64,000 bases of DNA from Arabidopsis thaliana (Eukaryota; Streptophyta; Magnoliopsida; Brassicales; Brassicaceae). Location of the stretch: NCBI RefSeq assembly GCF_000001735.4, contig NC_003070.9:13076001-13140000 (forward strand). The letters are read 5' to 3'. Within the stretch, counting starts at the first letter, position 1. Each line of letters begins with the position of its first letter. The notes beneath the pieces were generated by a model. It saw only the letters and a program-made list of their open reading frames with translations, was not told where the DNA came from and did not search any database. Shown piece after piece: positions 60,559 through 64,000 of the stretch. The position numbers were made by a program, and so were the translations under genes.

Positions 60559-63252
60559 ATGCCTAACGCCGGTCGTGGAGGATCTCGAAAGAGTAAGACC
60601 ACACCAAACGTGACTCAAAGAGCCGGAGGTTCAACGCCTGCTGGAAGACCCTCTTCGCTACCGCAGCAGTACGATTTCACCCCGGCGGCGGCGACGGTTC
60701 AAGTTTCTGCATCGATTCCGCCTCAAGGAGCCGGCGCCGGCGCCTCATCCTCTGCCCCCCACTACCGTAACTACCCACCACCGCAGCAACTCTTCCAACA
60801 CTCCACCAATCAACCACAGCGTGTAGATCCGTTGCCACCACAAGAGACTGCTCAGCAAGACCCTCCTCTTTCGCCGGATCCAGAAACTGCATCTCACAGT
60901 CATCCCTCGTCTCAAGGCAACAACTTCCAAGAGGGCATTCCTGCAGTGTTGCCGGAGCTCCAAGAAGACTCCGTGGTTGCTCTGAATGACATTCTCTCTG
61001 TGCCTGGCAGAGAAGCGTGGTGTTGTGTGTTGTCTCCCATTCCCCGGCCAAAAACCGAATGGTAAGTTCACTTTAAATTCCCTGTTTTCTTGTTCTGTAT
61101 GCTCTGTTGTGAATCAAACCGAAAATGTGAACCTTGTTGGCTGTTGTGTTGTGAAACATTGTTGGCTCTTGTGTTGCTAGTGTTTTCGGGTTAGGCATTT
61201 AGTCAAGTTTAGTTCTAGACTCATTAGTTTATGTAGTAATGCCTGTTTTATTGTTGTTTGATGCTCTGTTGTTAATCGGTCAAACATAGATGAGTGTTGT
61301 GTTGTGATTACATTAGTTCTTGGTCATTAGTTTAGTTCAGTTCTAAACTCGTGTTATGTTGTTCTATATTACACAAATGATGATGCTTTGATTGTGAATG
61401 ATGCTATATTGTTGAGATAGTACTATTGTGGAACATAGTTTATAGTCGTGTGTGACTTGTATTTCTTTTGGGAACATAACTTTGTTCACTTTTGTAACAT
61501 GTTTACTTCTTTCTTTGTTGGCTTTGGAATCAAACCGAAAATGTGAACCTTGTTGGCTGTTGTGTTGTGAAACATTGTTGGCTCTTCTGTTGCTAGTGTT
61601 TTCGGGTTAGGCATTTAGTCAAGTTTAGTTCTAGACTCATTAGTTTATGTAGTAATGCCTGTTTTATTGTTGTTTGATGCTCTGTTGTTAATCGGTCAAA
61701 CATAGTTGAGTGTTGTGTTGTGATTACATTAGTTCTTGGTCATTAGTTTAGTTCAGTTCTAAACTCGTGTTATGTTGTTCTATATTACACAAATGATGAT
61801 GCTTTGATTGTGAATGATGCTATATTGTTGAGACAGTACTATTGTGGAACATGGTTTATAGTCGTGTGTGACTTGTATTTCTTTTGGGAAAATAACTTTG
61901 TTCACTTTTGTAACATGTTTACTTCTTTCTTTGTTGCATGTGTTTGGAGGTTTACTCGAGACAGAGGATCTCGCTTGGTTAGGAAGATCACTAGAATTTT
62001 CTTACAAAAATTCGATGCTCCCTTCTATAACTGGTCATGTGTGCCAGTTGATAAAAGAGAAAGATTATTTTTAGAGTTTGCGGTAAGCTTCCTCTATATC
62101 TGCTCTTGTTCAAGTTAAGTTTATGTAGTTTCACTAACTTCTTCCTTTTTTTTGTAGAAAACTCACCACTGGGATCCCTTAATAACAGGGACAGTCCAAT
62201 ATTACTTCAATGAGATCGTCAAGAGGCGCTTGAAGGACATGGTTAGCACCGCAAGGACAACTCGAGAGCAGCCTCCATGGATTGGAGAAACGCTGTGGGG
62301 AACAATGTGTGCTTACTGGGACACAGAAGCAGCACAAAAAAGGAGTCGGACCTATTCCAAAGCTCGTCTCTCTGACCGTAACGGTATCGGTCCTCACGTC
62401 CACTACTCTGGGCCAAAATCTTTTCAAGAAATCCAAGATGAATTGGTAAGTGTTTCTGCAGATTCTCATAAGTTAGAGTTTTCTGTTTTCTGTTTTCAAT
62501 CCAATATAGTCTGTTTTCTTGTGAGTATGTTGAGTTCTTATGTCTAGTGACTACTGTTGATATTGATTTGTGTTTGCAGGAAGAGAAGTTGGGAAGACCG
62601 GTCCATCTTGGTGAGGTGTTCATTGAAACACACACTAAGTCGGATGGCTCATTTGTTGATCAGAAGTCGGAGAAGATTGCTCAAGCTTATCAGCAGAATG
62701 TGAGAGATAGGCTGTCAGCACTAGAGGCGTCTGCTTCTGCTGTCTCTGATGGCTCTTCACGACCTCCGGAGCTCACACTAGATGATTATACAGCCATCTT
62801 TCTCGAGGTAAGATGTTTTAGTATAATTATGAGTCTTAGAGTCCAATTAATATTCTGTCACTAATGAGCTTCTTCTCTATTTCTTGCAGTCCACAGAAAA
62901 GGATTCAAGAGGCAATCCTTATGGACTAGGATGTCTAAAAGACACTCTAGGCAGCGCCAACCGCAATCACTCCGGTTCCTCATCATCCTTTCAAGCCCTA
63001 GAAGAACGGCTGCAGGAAGCTCAAAGGAAAATAGAAGAGCAGGCTGCATATAATGAGAAGAGAGATGCTGAGATTGCTGCCCGAGAAGCTGAGTCATCCC
63101 GAGTCACAGCTGAGCAAAAGGACAAGCTCGAGCAATTGTCTTTAGTCGAGAAGTATCTACGCCAAACCGATCCGCAGTTCTTGGACTTCATGGCAAGTCA
63201 CTCTACCACAACCACAGAACGTATACCAAGTCCTCCACCTAATGATCCTTAG
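60559..63252 (+). CDS. CACTA accessory protein (Ptta/En/Spm plant transposase family)
   Basis: Five exons, 60559-61061, 61950-62082, 62158-62445, 62580-62807 and 62890-63252, give about 504 residues. The N-terminal 170 residues are Pro/Ser/Gln-rich and low complexity. Residues about 190-320 match the plant transposase Ptta/En/Spm family (RDRGSRLVRK, WDPLITGTVQYYFNEIVKRR, KARLSDRNGIGPHVHYSGPKS). Residues about 420-475 form a charged coiled coil (LEERLQEAQRKIEEQAAYNE), and the end is proline-rich. By analogy with maize TNPA it should bind the subterminal repeats and assist transposition. The first intron is long (888 bases) and carries a recent tandem duplication; its acceptor at 61949 was chosen to keep frame and is the least certain junction. 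Confidence 0.85.
61105..61936 (+). repeat. 416-bp near-identical tandem duplication in the accessory gene intron
   Basis: The segment starting gaatcaaaccgaaaatgtga at 61111 recurs at 61527, and both copies run through the same sequence to gtttacttctttctttgttg, with only a few differences. It lies wholly inside intron 1, so the protein is not changed. Confidence 0.95.
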
Positions 63253-64000
63253 ATTATCTTTGCCCAAACTCTACTTGAACATATGTTTATTTGAATAAGT
63301 TGTTTATGTAATAAACAAGATATTTGAACATATGTATTTGTACTTGATTTTCTATATATACAAGTCTTTTCATCTTTTTAGCATTTCAAATAAAAAAGGA
63401 GAAAACAAGAAACAACAAAACAACAATCGATAACCAAGAAACAAGAAACCCAACAATCGATGACCAAATTCTTATTCGGACAAAACAAGTAGTCGCTCAG
63501 TAGTCGTATTTAGGTAGCAAATTAGACGTAAAATAGTCGTTTAATAGTCACACTAATTACCGATTATTATCCGACTAAGACACCTAGTCACAATATAATC
63601 GTCCACGAGACGTATAATAGTCGTAAAACATTATACGACTATTATATGACTACGAGAATTATTTCCTTACATTGATAGAATTAGTCGTCCAATAGTCGTC
63701 CAATCGTCGGAAACAATTATACGACTATTATACGACCACGTGTTTCACACGCTTCGTACAGGACAATTAATCGTGCTATGGTCGTTAAATAGTCGCCAAA
63801 ACGATACGACTATACAACGACCATTGTTTACTGATTGTGTTATTGTCGTAATATAGTCGTCGATCAACGACTAATTCACGACTATCTCATTCAGCGACTA
63901 TGTAATAATGACTAACGTCGTTAGTCGCTGATTAGTCGTATTATCATTTTTTACGACTACTATGCGACTGCCCTGTAAGTCGTTTATCACCTGTTTTCTT
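63253..64000 (+). repeat. CACTA 3' subterminal repeats
   Basis: After the accessory gene 3' flank, 63490-63990 holds about twenty TAGTCG/CGACTA motifs in both orientations, denser than on the left. The final bases are the inner part of the right terminal inverted repeat. Confidence 0.88.

Larger units (their letters stand above)
55404..64000 (+). mobile_element. CACTA (En/Spm) transposon, apparently intact
   Basis: The left end is cactacaagaaaa (55404-55416), preceded by a possible 3-bp duplication tat. The last bases of the window, cctgttttctt, are the inverted match of that end lacking only its outer six bases, so the right end should be at about 64006. Both subterminal regions are crowded with TAGTCG/CGACTA motifs in both orientations, as is usual for CACTA transposase binding. 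Two genes in the same orientation, transposase (55935-59837) and accessory protein (60559-63252), have open frames over all exons. Length is about 8.6 kb. Confidence 0.94.

Noticed and set aside
60233..60613. Leu/Ser/Phe-rich plus-strand ORF and Arg-rich minus-strand ORF before the CACTA second gene
   Set aside because: Created by the TTC tract and in a different frame from the supported gene.

Overview
The window is plant nuclear DNA. Genes carry GT-AG introns in AT-rich intergenic DNA, codon use and gene content fit a Brassicaceae genome, and gene order matches what I recall of the pericentromeric part of Arabidopsis thaliana chromosome 1 around AT1G35515 to AT1G35580: MYB8, ARF15, FANCM, a defensin-like gene, ARF14, an elongation factor fragment, TCP23 and CINV1. 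Assignment to A. thaliana is from memory of the protein sequences; no search was run.

Layout. 1-1900: unassigned DNA with MITE-like pieces. 1926-4265: R2R3-MYB repressor gene, with a retroposed insert in its second intron. 5830-11112 and 30923-36430 are the two arms of a large inverted duplication; each carries one auxin response factor (ARF15 on minus, ARF14 on plus). Between the arms lie two fold-back DNA transposons full of TTTCCCGCC-like (E2F-type) motifs, the 23-exon FANCM helicase gene (13994-21078), a pogo-like remnant, a decayed Copia retrotransposon (22239 to about 26830), long GA and 48-bp tandem repeats, a two-exon defensin-like gene (29206-29570) and a MULE-like element. 36421-38834: an eEF1A fragment, a MAP-kinase-like fragment and a fold-back element. 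40099-41124: TCP23. 43393-44282: a LINE 3' end. 45289-45994: a TRIM-like LTR element. 46460-48808: the cytosolic neutral invertase CINV1. 50808-52057: a probable non-coding retroposon. 55404-64000: an apparently intact CACTA (En/Spm) transposon with a TNPD-type transposase (55935-59837) and a second gene (60559-63252). The window ends about six bases before the predicted end of this element.

How the parts relate. The host genes are independent regulators or enzymes: auxin response, DNA crossover control, cell-proliferation transcription, sucrose cleavage. The structural story is transposon activity around them. The two ARF arms record the order of events: tandem duplication in the promoter, then inverted duplication, then a LINE insertion in one arm (the other arm keeps the empty site) and loss or gain of sequence in the other. 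The DNA-binding residues of the two ARFs have diverged in different ways. FANCM contains a clear AT-AC U12-type intron. The spacer of the CACTA element before its second gene carries site II and telobox motifs of the kind found in host promoters of dividing cells. I found no wholly new multi-gene system; the most unusual signals are the E2F-motif arrays, the host-like CACTA spacer and the ARF divergence.
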